Shown piece after piece: positions 39,184 to 47,893 of a stretch of DNA of 62,325 nt. A program made the position numbers and the translations under genes. The stretch's first letter is position 1. Each line of letters starts with the position of its first letter. Below the pieces are notes generated by a model that saw only the letters and a program-made list of their open reading frames with translations, searched no databases and was not told where the DNA came from. Source of the DNA: Lactobacillus kimbladii (GTDB lineage Bacteria; Bacillota; Bacilli; Lactobacillales; Lactobacillaceae); the NCBI RefSeq assembly GCF_014323605.1, contig NZ_SCMB01000007.1, positions 1 to 62,325 of the forward strand, written 5' to 3'.

Positions 39184-41554
39184 ATTTACTGGGAAAATCA
39201 ACCGAATAGTTTTTGAAAACGATCAAGACCTTTATAAAATACTTGATGTTGCCATAATCGGAAAGTTAGAAAAATATGATCGTGAAGATATTAAAGTGAC
39301 CGGCAGTTTTGGTGACGTCCAAGTTGGTGCAACTTATACTTTTTCAGGAAGGTTAATTGTGCATAATAAATTTGGCCTGCAATTTCGCTGCAATAATTAT
39401 AAATTGGCTTTACCTCATGAAAAGGGGAGTCTAATTAATTTTTTAAGTTCCAGTAAGTTTCCCGGGATTGGCAAAAAAGCAGCTGATAGCATAATTTCAG
39501 ATTTGGGAATGGATGCGCTAACAGTATTAAAGGAAAAGCCTGAAAAGGTTGGAACTTTGTCTATTTCGAAAAAGCAAAAAGAAAGTTTGTTAAACGGTGT
39601 CAGTTCAATGGATTCGTATTCTGAAACTGTCTTAAAGCTGGCTCAATTTGGCTTGAATAAAAAAGTAGCAAGCAGACTGTATCAACTTTATCATGGCGAA
39701 ACTTTAGCTAAACTTGAAGAGGATCCGTATGCTTCTATTGCTGTAGTTACAGGTTATGCTTTTAAGAGTGCTGATCGAATTGGCAGTAAATTAGGAATTA
39801 GTTCAGATGATCCCAAAAGAGTTAATGGTGCTGTTTTTCAAATTTTACTTGATGAAGTTGCTAAAGAAGGCAATACATACGTTAAACTTGAGCAGCTGCT
39901 GCAAGAGGCAGGTAAACTACTTCAAATTAATGAGTATGACACCATAGCAACTTGTGTTAATAATCTCCAACATCAAGGTAAAGTTGTAGTAATGGGAGAA
40001 AACGCTGCATTACAGGAAATTTATGAAACTGAAACTGATATTGCCAACGCAATGAAAAATCTAGTTGAAAAAAAGCAAAAGAGTTCAAGTTACGGTGAAA
40101 AAGATTTAAACCTTGCAATAGCTAACGCTGAAACTAAGCTGAAAATTCACTATGATAATACTCAAAAGGCAGCGATTAAAAACGCACTAACTAATCCAAT
40201 TTCAATTTTAACTGGTGGTCCAGGAACTGGTAAAACTACTATCATAAACGGTATTTTATTAGCATTGAAAGAGCTGGCAGAAATACCATCATCGTCTCTT
40301 TATAGCACAGACCCGCCATTTTTACTTGCTGCACCCACTGGTCGTGCAGCCAAGAGAATGGAAGAAATTACTGGGATTACAGCTAAAACTATCCATCGTT
40401 TGCTAGGTTTAGGGATTGGTGAAAATGATGCAACTGATCTGAATGAATTAAATGGTGAAATTTTAATTATTGATGAAATGTCGATGGTAGATATGTTTTT
40501 GTTTAGGCAACTGGTTTCCAGCATTAACGAAACTAAGCACATTGTTTTTGTTGGTGATAAGGATCAACTGCCATCAGTTGGTGCAGGAAACGTTTTTGCT
40601 GATTTAATCAAATCACAGGCCTTCCCTACTACCGTTCTTAAGCAAATTCACCGTCAAGGAGATGATTCCAGCATTATTACGTTGGCTCATGACATTAATG
40701 AAGGAAAGAATCCCCAGGAATTATTTAAAAAGACCAAAAACTACTCATTTATTTCATGTCCACCGCATGAAGTCTCGCATGTTGTTAGTCAAATAGTTCA
40801 GCGAGCTTTAGCAAAGGGTTTTGATCCTGATGATGTTCAGGTACTAGGAGCAATGTACCAAGGTGATGGCGGGGTTAACAATTTGAATAATGTTATTCAA
40901 GAAATTATTAATCCTTCAAAGCAAAACAGTAAAACACTGGAAGTACACGATGAAATTTTTCGCATTGGTGACCGCATTTTGCAATTACAAAATAATCCGG
41001 AAAAAGACATTTATAATGGCCAAATCGGTAAAATCCTCGCAATTGATAATGATAATTCTCAAAAATGCATGGTGGCTGATTTTGATGACAGAGAAATAAC
41101 CTTTAGTAAAAAAGATCTGTTTGATTTAACCAGAGCATACGCAATTACCATTCACAAAGCTCAAGGCTCTGAATTCCCGTTAGTTATTTTGAGTTTGACT
41201 ATGCAAAACTATGTCATGCTTAAACGTAACTTATTGTACACTGCTGTTACTCGTGCAGAGAAAAATTTGGTTTTAATTGGCGATCCCCGCGCTTATGAAT
41301 TGGCTTTTAATACTTCTGGTAATGACCGTCAGACAGGATTAACTGTTAAACTGCAAAAAATATTAAATGTGCAAGGTAAATCTGTTCAAGAAAAAGATTC
41401 AGGTAAAAATAAAAATGAACAAGAAGAAGCAAATTCTGATGTGTTTGAAAATCTAACTCAGGATCATATATTAACACCGGAGTTGATTTATTCGGGTCGA
41501 ATTGATCCTATGATTGGGATGCAAAACACTAAATTAGAAGCAAGAACAAAATGA
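39176..41554 (+). CDS. recD2: ATP-dependent RecD2 DNA helicase
   Basis: SF1B 5'-3' helicase without RecBC partners, implicated in mismatch repair fidelity and fork progress. Start ATG 39176 has GAGAAAG upstream; two earlier ATGs in the same frame (39158, 39161) lack a site. The 792 residues contain an N-terminal OB-like and helix-hairpin-helix region (FPGIGKKAADSI near 100), Walker A GGPGTGKT at 347-354, the LIIDEMSMVD Walker B, VFVGDKDQLPSVGAG, and motif VI RNLLYTAVTRAEKNLVLIGD. A charged tail extends past residue 740. Confidence 0.95.
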   Translation: MTEFTGKINRIVFENDQDLYKILDVAIIGKLEKYDREDIKVTGSFGDVQVGATYTFSGRLIVHNKFGLQFRCNNYKLALPHEKGSLINFLSSSKFPGIGKKAADSIISDLGMDALTVLKEKPEKVGTLSISKKQKESLLNGVSSMDSYSETVLKLAQFGLNKKVASRLYQLYHGETLAKLEEDPYASIAVVTGYAFKSADRIGSKLGISSDDPKRVNGAVFQILLDEVAKEGNTYVKLEQLLQEAGKLLQINEYDTIATCVNNLQHQGKVVVMGENAALQEIYETETDIANAMKNLVEKKQKSSSYGEKDLNLAIANAETKLKIHYDNTQKAAIKNALTNPISILTGGPGTGKTTIINGILLALKELAEIPSSSLYSTDPPFLLAAPTGRAAKRMEEITGITAKTIHRLLGLGIGENDATDLNELNGEILIIDEMSMVDMFLFRQLVSSINETKHIVFVGDKDQLPSVGAGNVFADLIKSQAFPTTVLKQIHRQGDDSSIITLAHDINEGKNPQELFKKTKNYSFISCPPHEVSHVVSQIVQRALAKGFDPDDVQVLGAMYQGDGGVNNLNNVIQEIINPSKQNSKTLEVHDEIFRIGDRILQLQNNPEKDIYNGQIGKILAIDNDNSQKCMVADFDDREITFSKKDLFDLTRAYAITIHKAQGSEFPLVILSLTMQNYVMLKRNLLYTAVTRAEKNLVLIGDPRAYELAFNTSGNDRQTGLTVKLQKILNVQGKSVQEKDSGKNKNEQEEANSDVFENLTQDHILTPELIYSGRIDPMIGMQNTKLEARTK

Positions 41555-41570
41555 GGGACTTTTTAAAACG

Positions 41571-41963
41571 ATGACAAAGATAAAAAAAGAAGGTTTTATA
41601 AACTTACGAAAAGAACTTGCGGAATGGGTTGCCACTAACACTCATATTTTAAATTTTGGTCCAGACACATTTGAAATTGAAACTATTTTTAAAGATTCAT
41701 TTGGCGAATCGGTGTATTGCTTTGTCGAGAAAATTGAGTTTGATAAATATAACGTTACAGATGATGGTCGTATACTTTTTAAGTTAGATCCCAGCGCAAG
41801 TGACGAAGAATTGATAGCTGCCAGCGAGGATTTAATCATAGCCAGTGGCTTTTCTTTTAATGTTGAAAATGGAGTGATCAGCTGTGAATGTAATGAACAA
41901 ACTTTGGCTGAAAACATTATGCAATTAGGACAATTAGAAGTAAACGTTTCATATCTTAATTAA
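41571..41963 (+). CDS. DUF1828-like protein
   Basis: A 130-residue protein with the DUF1828 pattern: a central VEKIEFDKYNVTDDGRILFKLD segment and a following helix EELIAASEDLIIASGF. DUF1828 proteins occur in phages and chromosomes with no known function. It follows recD2 closely (16 bases), with a start ATG after AGGGAC and a weak ribosome site. The family call is from memory of the pattern and is tentative. Confidence 0.6.
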   Translation: MTKIKKEGFINLRKELAEWVATNTHILNFGPDTFEIETIFKDSFGESVYCFVEKIEFDKYNVTDDGRILFKLDPSASDEELIAASEDLIIASGFSFNVENGVISCECNEQTLAENIMQLGQLEVNVSYLN

Positions 41964-41990
41964 AAAGCTATCACTAAATACTATTTTTTA

Positions 41991-42019
41991 TTGCTAATTT
42001 TAAAAAATAATGATTAAAT
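41991..42019 (+). promoter_or_regulatory. Possible promoter of the ABC transporter operon
   Basis: TTGCTA, 17 bases, TTAAAT. Alternatively TGGTATCAT at 42023-42031 is an extended -10 nearer the start. Confidence 0.4.
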
Positions 42020-42055
42020 TATTGGTATCATTTTAAGCAAAAGGAAGAAAAACCT

Positions 42056-42763
42056 ATGGCAATTATTTTTGATAAGGTAAAGAAAAACTACGGTAAGAAG
42101 CCTGTATTTTATAACCTAAATTTTAAAATTCCTTTAGAACCAACAGTAATTGGTTTGGTCGGACCTAACGGTGTAGGCAAATCAACCATGTTAAGGTTGC
42201 TTGCGGGGGTATTGGAACCAACCGAAGGATTGATCAAAAATGACCAGGCTAACGAACCATATGTTAAGTGGTCCAGTTTGCATACCACTTTCGTTGCTTC
42301 AGGTGAAAGAGGCCTCATGTACAGACTAAATACTATTGAAAACGGGATGTATTTTTCTTCGCTTAAAGGAATTAATATTAAAAAAACAGAAAACAATATT
42401 CGAAAAATGGCTGAGGACTTCAATTTTTCAAGTGAACTTAATACTTACTTTCAAAATTTGTCTACTGGCTTGAAGAAAAAGGCTGCTATCTTAGTGGGAG
42501 CTGCAATGGAAACAGAAGTTTTACTCTTGGACGAGCCCTCAAACGGACTTGACATAGCGGCTCAAGAAGATTTAGCATCATTTATCCTGGATTTAAAAAA
42601 TAAATACGGGAATACTATATTCATTTCATCGCATGACACTCAAATGCTTTCTGGAGTTGTTGATCATTATCTTTTTTTAAGGGATGGCCAAATAGAGAAA
42701 AATGTTGAACATAAAATGGCTGAAAATGACCTAATTTCTGAATACCATGAAATTTATAAGTAA
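42056..42763 (+). CDS. ABC transporter ATP-binding protein
   Basis: A 235-residue nucleotide-binding subunit. The Walker A motif GPNGVGKST lies near residues 36-44, the signature LSTGLKKKAAI replaces the usual LSGGQ with STGL, and Walker B is VLLLDEPSNGLD, followed by the switch histidine in FISSHD. It resembles the exporter class of ABC-2 transporters (antibiotic or peptide export). Substrate unknown. The permease gene starts 15 bases downstream. Confidence 0.9.
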   Translation: MAIIFDKVKKNYGKKPVFYNLNFKIPLEPTVIGLVGPNGVGKSTMLRLLAGVLEPTEGLIKNDQANEPYVKWSSLHTTFVASGERGLMYRLNTIENGMYFSSLKGINIKKTENNIRKMAEDFNFSSELNTYFQNLSTGLKKKAAILVGAAMETEVLLLDEPSNGLDIAAQEDLASFILDLKNKYGNTIFISSHDTQMLSGVVDHYLFLRDGQIEKNVEHKMAENDLISEYHEIYK

Positions 42764-42777
42764 AGGTAGGAAGCAAA

Positions 42778-43569
42778 ATGAAAAAAGTTAAAGAGCTATT
42801 TAATATTTTCTGGGTACAATTATATTTACAGCTAAAACTGCAAGCTCGCTATGTTAATTCAACTGTTAGTTCACTAGTTTTATATGCTGGCGCTTTCTTG
42901 ATTGTTGTCTTTTTCACTAATCCTGCACAACTGGGTCAGGCGTATGGTACAAAACATGGAGTCTTATTTACTATTATTGGTTTCTTGTTTTGGAGTATTG
43001 GTATCTCTTCATTAGGTGAATGTAGTAATGCGGTAGAGACTGATGAGCAAACCGGTCTGCTCGAAAGTGAGACTCAGTCTATCTTTCCCTTGTGGGTTCT
43101 ATACTTTATTCAAACGTTGGCAGAAAATTTGTTTGTCTGGACCTATCTTTTAATCATAGGCTTTGTAGCCTCATTTTTTTCAATATTCACAGTAGTTGAA
43201 CTATTAAAGGCTTTATTGTTAACCTTTGTCTTTTCCTTAATTTCCAATTTAGGAATGTTTGGTATCGGAATGATTTTTGCTTCTGGTTCTATTAGATTTA
43301 AAAGAATGGGCCAGTGGGCTACTATATTGCAGGCTTTATTGCTCATGTTGTCTAATGTTTATTTACCAGTATATAATGCTTTTCAGGAGGTCATTCCCTA
43401 TGTCGGTGGCATCGAAATAGTGCGGCAAATATTTTTGGGCCATGGCGTTTCATTGTCAAAGCTGATAATATTGATAGTAGTAAATGTTGTTTGGTTCTTA
43501 GCTGGTATTTTAATTTTCAATTATTGCATTAAGAAAGAGCGCAAAAACGGCTCGTTTGATGCTTTTTAA
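42778..43569 (+). CDS. ABC-2 type transporter permease
   Basis: A 263-residue membrane protein with six hydrophobic helices (about 32-50, 61-80, 109-130, 138-165, 178-195, 234-252) and an EC/amphipathic region between. It forms the membrane part of the exporter with the preceding ATPase. Start ATG follows AGGTAGG. The next gene starts 18 bases after its stop but differs strongly in composition. Confidence 0.88.
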   Translation: MKKVKELFNIFWVQLYLQLKLQARYVNSTVSSLVLYAGAFLIVVFFTNPAQLGQAYGTKHGVLFTIIGFLFWSIGISSLGECSNAVETDEQTGLLESETQSIFPLWVLYFIQTLAENLFVWTYLLIIGFVASFFSIFTVVELLKALLLTFVFSLISNLGMFGIGMIFASGSIRFKRMGQWATILQALLLMLSNVYLPVYNAFQEVIPYVGGIEIVRQIFLGHGVSLSKLIILIVVNVVWFLAGILIFNYCIKKERKNGSFDAF

Positions 43570-43586
43570 TTTTAAAATAGATTTTG

Positions 43587-45272
43587 ATGAAAGTGCAATT
43601 TTTATTGGATTTAGTTAAATTATTTAAACAACATAATATATCTTTTTCTCTAATATTAAATGAAGAAGATGATTTGATAACTACTCACGAATTGCGAGTT
43701 CTAATTGAACATTTAGACTTTTTTGAACAGTTATTTAGAAATTATCATTTAATATCTATTAAAACTAATGATGATTTTTTGATGTTTATGTTGAGTAAAA
43801 AATTAATTGCAATGGGGGAATATTTGCATGTCGTTAAATCATCAGATAGTAGAGATAAAATTTCAAAATTAATTAAAGAAATAAAGAGGTTAAATTTAAA
43901 ACAGTACATAGGTCAATCGGTAAAGTATATCAATAAAAATTTTGAAAATCTTCTAAGCAAAAATAAGGAAAATCTTTTTGAAGAGAAAAAAGTTGTATTA
44001 GATTCAATTAAAAAAAATCAAAATTCAATTAGTGATGAAGTATTTAGATTTTTATGCAAAAATTATTCAGATTATTTGATTTATGAATTTGATTCTTTTA
44101 AGAAGCATTTTAAAAAGAAACCTGATCAATTTGAACTTTTATTTAATAAAGTTCCGTATTTAGAATTAGGAGGCTATAGATTAAATTTAATTCTTAATAT
44201 TTTTCTTAAAATGAAAGATAATAAAGAACTAAAAAAAATTGTAAATGAATCGATTGACAGTATTTATAATTCTTTAATTCAAAAACTTAGATTTGACAGA
44301 AATAACGTTTCTATAAATTTTTTAATGAGAAAATTAGATATTGTTAATGCTTTATCTTTGTATTTTAAAAAAACTAAAGACAAACGTTATAATAAATTAA
44401 AAGAATTTCCAAATCTGTTACAAAAAGAGATTAACAAAGACATAGAAAAAAACGGAGTTGAATTCAAAACTGATATACCTTTATCGGATATTTTAGAACG
44501 TTTTAATAAATCAATTCCTAAAAGTCTTAGATTAATTTTTTTAACACATAAACTTAGTCATGATGGTTGTTTCCACAGTAATTTTGATTTAGAGCCAGAA
44601 AATGAAAAAAAGAGCTTTTTGGACATCATTCATACTAATGTAGCTACGGATAAATATTATACTTTTTCAAGACAACAAAATTTAAATATTATTATTACTT
44701 TAGGTGGAGGATTATTATTTTGCTTTGTTAAAGATTATAATATATTCAAAGAGTTAAAAACAGATATTGAAAAGGTATTTAAATATATCGATTCGGAAAA
44801 TGAAATTGAAAAAGATGTTTTTGAGAAGGGTTCATTGTTAATCGCTGCTTTAAAAAATATTTTACCAGTGATAAAAACTGAGGAAGATAATAAAAGTTTT
44901 ATTGTAATGTCTCAATGTTATAATATTGAGATGTTGTGTTGTTCATTAATAGAAAAATTATTAAGACTAGTTTATATAGATCACAATCAAAGTGTGATCT
45001 ATATACCTGAAGATAAAACTACTTTAGGAATTCTATTGGAAACGAATAACTCTTCTAATTTTTCTTGTTTTGGGAAAAATCACCTTAAAAGCTTAGCTTT
45101 TTTTCTATTGAAATCTGGAGAGAAACGAATAGGATATAACTATAGGAATCGATTAGCACATCTCACAAAAATTGATTGTAATATTCTTTCTCCTGTAATA
45201 GCTATGCAAATGTTATACTTGTTTATAGATGTTTTGAATTCAACTTATTTTTATTTTGCAAAAAAGAAGTAA
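43587..45272 (+). CDS. Large A+T-rich protein with C-terminal HEPN-type RNxxxH motif (DUF4209-like)
   Basis: A 561-codon gene, by eye about a quarter G+C and clearly more A+T-rich than its neighbours, rich in Lys, Ile, Asn and Phe. Nearly all of it is predicted helical, without membrane segments. The C-terminal part carries TLGILLETN, then LAFFLLKSGE and GYNYRNRLAHL; R520 and H525 form the RNxxxH motif of HEPN ribonucleases, and the surroundings resemble the DUF4209 family seen in abortive-infection proteins. No ribosome site is visible before the ATG at 43587 or the TTG at 43584. Its base composition points to horizontal acquisition. Function unproven. Confidence 0.7.
   Translation: MKVQFLLDLVKLFKQHNISFSLILNEEDDLITTHELRVLIEHLDFFEQLFRNYHLISIKTNDDFLMFMLSKKLIAMGEYLHVVKSSDSRDKISKLIKEIKRLNLKQYIGQSVKYINKNFENLLSKNKENLFEEKKVVLDSIKKNQNSISDEVFRFLCKNYSDYLIYEFDSFKKHFKKKPDQFELLFNKVPYLELGGYRLNLILNIFLKMKDNKELKKIVNESIDSIYNSLIQKLRFDRNNVSINFLMRKLDIVNALSLYFKKTKDKRYNKLKEFPNLLQKEINKDIEKNGVEFKTDIPLSDILERFNKSIPKSLRLIFLTHKLSHDGCFHSNFDLEPENEKKSFLDIIHTNVATDKYYTFSRQQNLNIIITLGGGLLFCFVKDYNIFKELKTDIEKVFKYIDSENEIEKDVFEKGSLLIAALKNILPVIKTEEDNKSFIVMSQCYNIEMLCCSLIEKLLRLVYIDHNQSVIYIPEDKTTLGILLETNNSSNFSCFGKNHLKSLAFFLLKSGEKRIGYNYRNRLAHLTKIDCNILSPVIAMQMLYLFIDVLNSTYFYFAKKK
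44973..45005. repeat. Perfect 13-bp inverted repeat inside the HEPN-like gene
   Basis: TATATAGATCACA (44973-44985) pairs with TGTGATCTATATA (44993-45005) around a 7-base loop. It is within coding sequence for LVYIDHNQSVIYIP. Confidence 0.9.
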
Positions 45273-45356
45273 TATAAAGAAAGGTGATATTTTATTTTAA
45301 CGTTCAAAAATGTTAAATGGGGGACAAAGAGATATTTTAAAGTAAAAAAATTATAT

Positions 45357-45830
45357 ATGAGTGCATTTCCCAAAAATGAACGATTTCCATTTGTCGGGTT
45401 GCTGGCGATGGCTTTGCAAAAAAGAGTTAATTTGCAAGCAGTCTATGACCATGATAATTTTATTGGGTTAATTTTTTGGACATATGCCGAAAAGATTATT
45501 TATATTGGTTATTTGGCTGTTGACCCAGTTTGGCGTGGAAAGGGCTATGGCAGTCAAATTCTAAATTCGATGAAACAACGTTATTCTGAAAAAGAAATAG
45601 TTTTAGATATTGAGCCAGTTATTAAAACAGCAAAGAATTATTCTCAAAGACTTAACCGGTTATCATTTTACAAGCGCAATGGCTTTAGACTAACTAAAAG
45701 TAATTTGGTCGATGAGGGTGGACATTACTCGATACTAAGTTCTGATGGAAGCTTTAAAAAAAGCAATTTAAGTCAATTACTGGAGCAAATGAGTTTCAAT
45801 TGCTATAAGTTTAAAATTGTTTCCAGATAA
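45357..45830 (+). CDS. GNAT family N-acetyltransferase, 5' end uncertain
   Basis: Acetyl-CoA-dependent acetyltransferase fold. The coenzyme A loop is in VDPVWRGKGYGSQIL and the final strand pairs RLSFYKRNGFRLT. The first ATG (45357, SAFPKNERFPF) has no ribosome site and would delete the first strand. The same frame stays open upstream to 45288 and encodes LTFKNVKWGTKRYFKVKKLY, which fits the family's normal N-terminus, and a good AAAGGTGA site (45280-45287) lies 6 bases before an ATT at 45294. So translation may begin at ATT, or the start codon has been lost by mutation. Substrate unknown. Confidence 0.75.
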   Translation: MSAFPKNERFPFVGLLAMALQKRVNLQAVYDHDNFIGLIFWTYAEKIIYIGYLAVDPVWRGKGYGSQILNSMKQRYSEKEIVLDIEPVIKTAKNYSQRLNRLSFYKRNGFRLTKSNLVDEGGHYSILSSDGSFKKSNLSQLLEQMSFNCYKFKIVSR

Positions 45831-45907
45831 TTAAACAAATAGTTATTTTGACCAAAATTATACGTTTATTTTTCTGTATACCTTAGCTTGTTAATATTTT
45901 AAAAATT

Positions 45908-45948
45908 AAAAGGATAATCAATAACTTGAGCTATTGATTATCCTTTTT
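45908..45948. terminator. Bidirectional terminator between the GNAT gene and the oligopeptide-binding gene
   Basis: A perfect 16-bp stem (45908-45923 with 45932-45947), 8-base loop, with A and T flanks, between convergent genes. Confidence 0.9.
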
Positions 45949-45952
45949 AAAT

Positions 45953-47722
45953 TTATTTAATGTATCCGACTTTATACCATAGGACATGCCCATTATTATT
46001 TTCAGATGGTTTAAGGGAATAACCTGAAATGTGGTCGTTGATTGCTCTAATTTTGTATGAGTTAACTGTTGGAATCATATAAGCTTTATCAAAAATATAC
46101 TGTTGCCAGTCATGAAAGACTTTAACACGGTATTTATGATCAAAAGCTTTTTGTGAATCCATTTCCTTAAGCAGTTTAGTATTTTCTGGTGTCACGAAAC
46201 GATCATAGTTTGCTGCGGTGCTGTCACCATACATTCCATCCTGTGATGGTTCAGTAGACATATACCAACCAGTTTCAAACATATCAACCTGAGGGTCATC
46301 TTTGTTAAGTTTGTCGTAAAATGAATTTGTTTCCGTCAATCGACCATTCAATAAATTAACATTTAGTCCTATTTTATGCCATTGCTGGATATAATTTTGT
46401 ATAATTGGACCTTGCGTTGGATCACCAGCTTTGGCCATAAATGTAATCTTTAAAGGTTTGCCATTAGGTTGTACACGCCATTTACCTTTTTTCTTATATC
46501 CGGCTTTACCAAGAATAGCGTTGGCCTTTTTTAAATTATAATCATAACCCTTAATATTTTTATTGAAATAGTCTCCAAATTGGGGTGGAATTAGGGTGGT
46601 TATATGAAAAGTTAGTCCATGAGTATAATGTTTAGTGACCTCATCAACATTCATCGCATAACCAATTGCTCTGCGTAAAGACGTATTGTTCATTTTGCTA
46701 TTGTGATTCATAATGCTCTTATTGTGTTTGGCATCCCATTTACCTAATTTAAAGCCAATGAACCAATATGAAAGAGGGACTTCTGCTATAAACTTAACTT
46801 TTTTAGTATGTTTTACTTCATCCCATTGGGAATTCACAACATTGATGACGTCGAATTTATGACTCTTTATTGATTGCGATGATGAGTTAGGAGAAATCAC
46901 CTGATAAATAATTCTATCTAGCTTGGGTTTACCACGCCAATAATATTTGTTTGGCACCCAAACAGCTGATTGTCCACGAACTAATTTTTCTAACTTATAG
47001 GCTCCGAAATACAAAGGCTTTTTCCTAATCTTATTAGATGACTGTAATTTGTTAAAAGGGACATCTTTTAAGTAATGATAAGGAGCTGTATATTCTGAAA
47101 AATATCCATTTCCACTATTGTACATACCTGGTTTTAATTGTTTAAAGTGCAAAATGACTTTTCTGCCATTTTCACCATCAGGCATTTCAATGCCTGAAAT
47201 AGACTTAGCTTTTCCTTCATGGTATTCTTTTAAGCCTTTAATAAGTTCAAACTGGCTGGAATACCTTTGTGAATCAGTACCTTTATTGGATAATATTTCA
47301 TACGGGTATTCCACATCCTTGGCCGTGACCTGTCGACCATCTGACCATCTAACTCCTTTTTTAACTACAATTGTAATTGTCTTATTTTTATTATTAATCT
47401 TTAGGGTTGCAGGCCCTTTATTAGTGAAACGGTAATTATCATCTGTATCGAATAAGGATTCCGAACCAGGAGAGGAGAGGTCAGCATCTGTAGCAGTTAC
47501 TTGTAATTGATCAGAAAAGATACCTGTGAATGGTGTATCAGTCTGTAATGCTACTCTCACAGTACCGCCTTGTTTCGTTGGTTTTGAAGGCATTTTTGCA
47601 GGAAATTTGCTTGCTTCTTTTGCGCTATTTTCTTGATTATTGCCGCTTTTACCGCAGGCCGTGAGGGTTAGAGCTGTAGCCGCCAAAATACCAATAGAGC
47701 TTAAAACATTGCTTTTTTTCAT
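45953..47722 (-). CDS. Oligopeptide-binding lipoprotein (OppA/SBP family 5), orphan
   Basis: Extracytoplasmic solute-binding protein for peptide uptake. The 589 residues start with a lipoprotein signal: MKKSNVLSSIGILAATALT, then the lipobox LTAC with the modified cysteine at residue 23. The family 5 domain fills the rest (TIVVKKGVRWSDGRQVTAKD, GYAMNVDEVTKHYTHG). No opp permease or ATPase genes lie near, so it must use a transporter encoded elsewhere. Monocistronic between terminators. Confidence 0.92.
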   Translation of the reverse strand: MKKSNVLSSIGILAATALTLTACGKSGNNQENSAKEASKFPAKMPSKPTKQGGTVRVALQTDTPFTGIFSDQLQVTATDADLSSPGSESLFDTDDNYRFTNKGPATLKINNKNKTITIVVKKGVRWSDGRQVTAKDVEYPYEILSNKGTDSQRYSSQFELIKGLKEYHEGKAKSISGIEMPDGENGRKVILHFKQLKPGMYNSGNGYFSEYTAPYHYLKDVPFNKLQSSNKIRKKPLYFGAYKLEKLVRGQSAVWVPNKYYWRGKPKLDRIIYQVISPNSSSQSIKSHKFDVINVVNSQWDEVKHTKKVKFIAEVPLSYWFIGFKLGKWDAKHNKSIMNHNSKMNNTSLRRAIGYAMNVDEVTKHYTHGLTFHITTLIPPQFGDYFNKNIKGYDYNLKKANAILGKAGYKKKGKWRVQPNGKPLKITFMAKAGDPTQGPIIQNYIQQWHKIGLNVNLLNGRLTETNSFYDKLNKDDPQVDMFETGWYMSTEPSQDGMYGDSTAANYDRFVTPENTKLLKEMDSQKAFDHKYRVKVFHDWQQYIFDKAYMIPTVNSYKIRAINDHISGYSLKPSENNNGHVLWYKVGYIK

Positions 47723-47771
47723 GATTCTTCATCCCTTATGAGTACTAGTTTATGATGATTTAACACATCAA

Positions 47772-47780
47772 ATAATACCA
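47772..47780 (-). promoter_or_regulatory. Extended -10 promoter of the peptide-binding gene
   Basis: On the minus strand TGGTATTAT, 50 bases before the start; no clear -35. Confidence 0.45.
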
Positions 47781-47839
47781 CATTAAAGATACATTTTAAA
47801 TATAATAAATAAAAATTAATTTTTTAATATAATTTCGAT

Positions 47840-47876
47840 AAAAAAAGGAGCTAAGCAGTTAAAGCATAGCTCCTTT
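47840..47876 (-). terminator. Terminator of the lipid kinase gene
   Basis: The stem AAAGGAGCTA (47844-47853) pairs with TAGCTCCTTT (47866-47875), extended by GC pairs near the loop, with a T run on the minus strand. Confidence 0.8.
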
Positions 47877-47893
47877 AATTTATTAACAATTTT

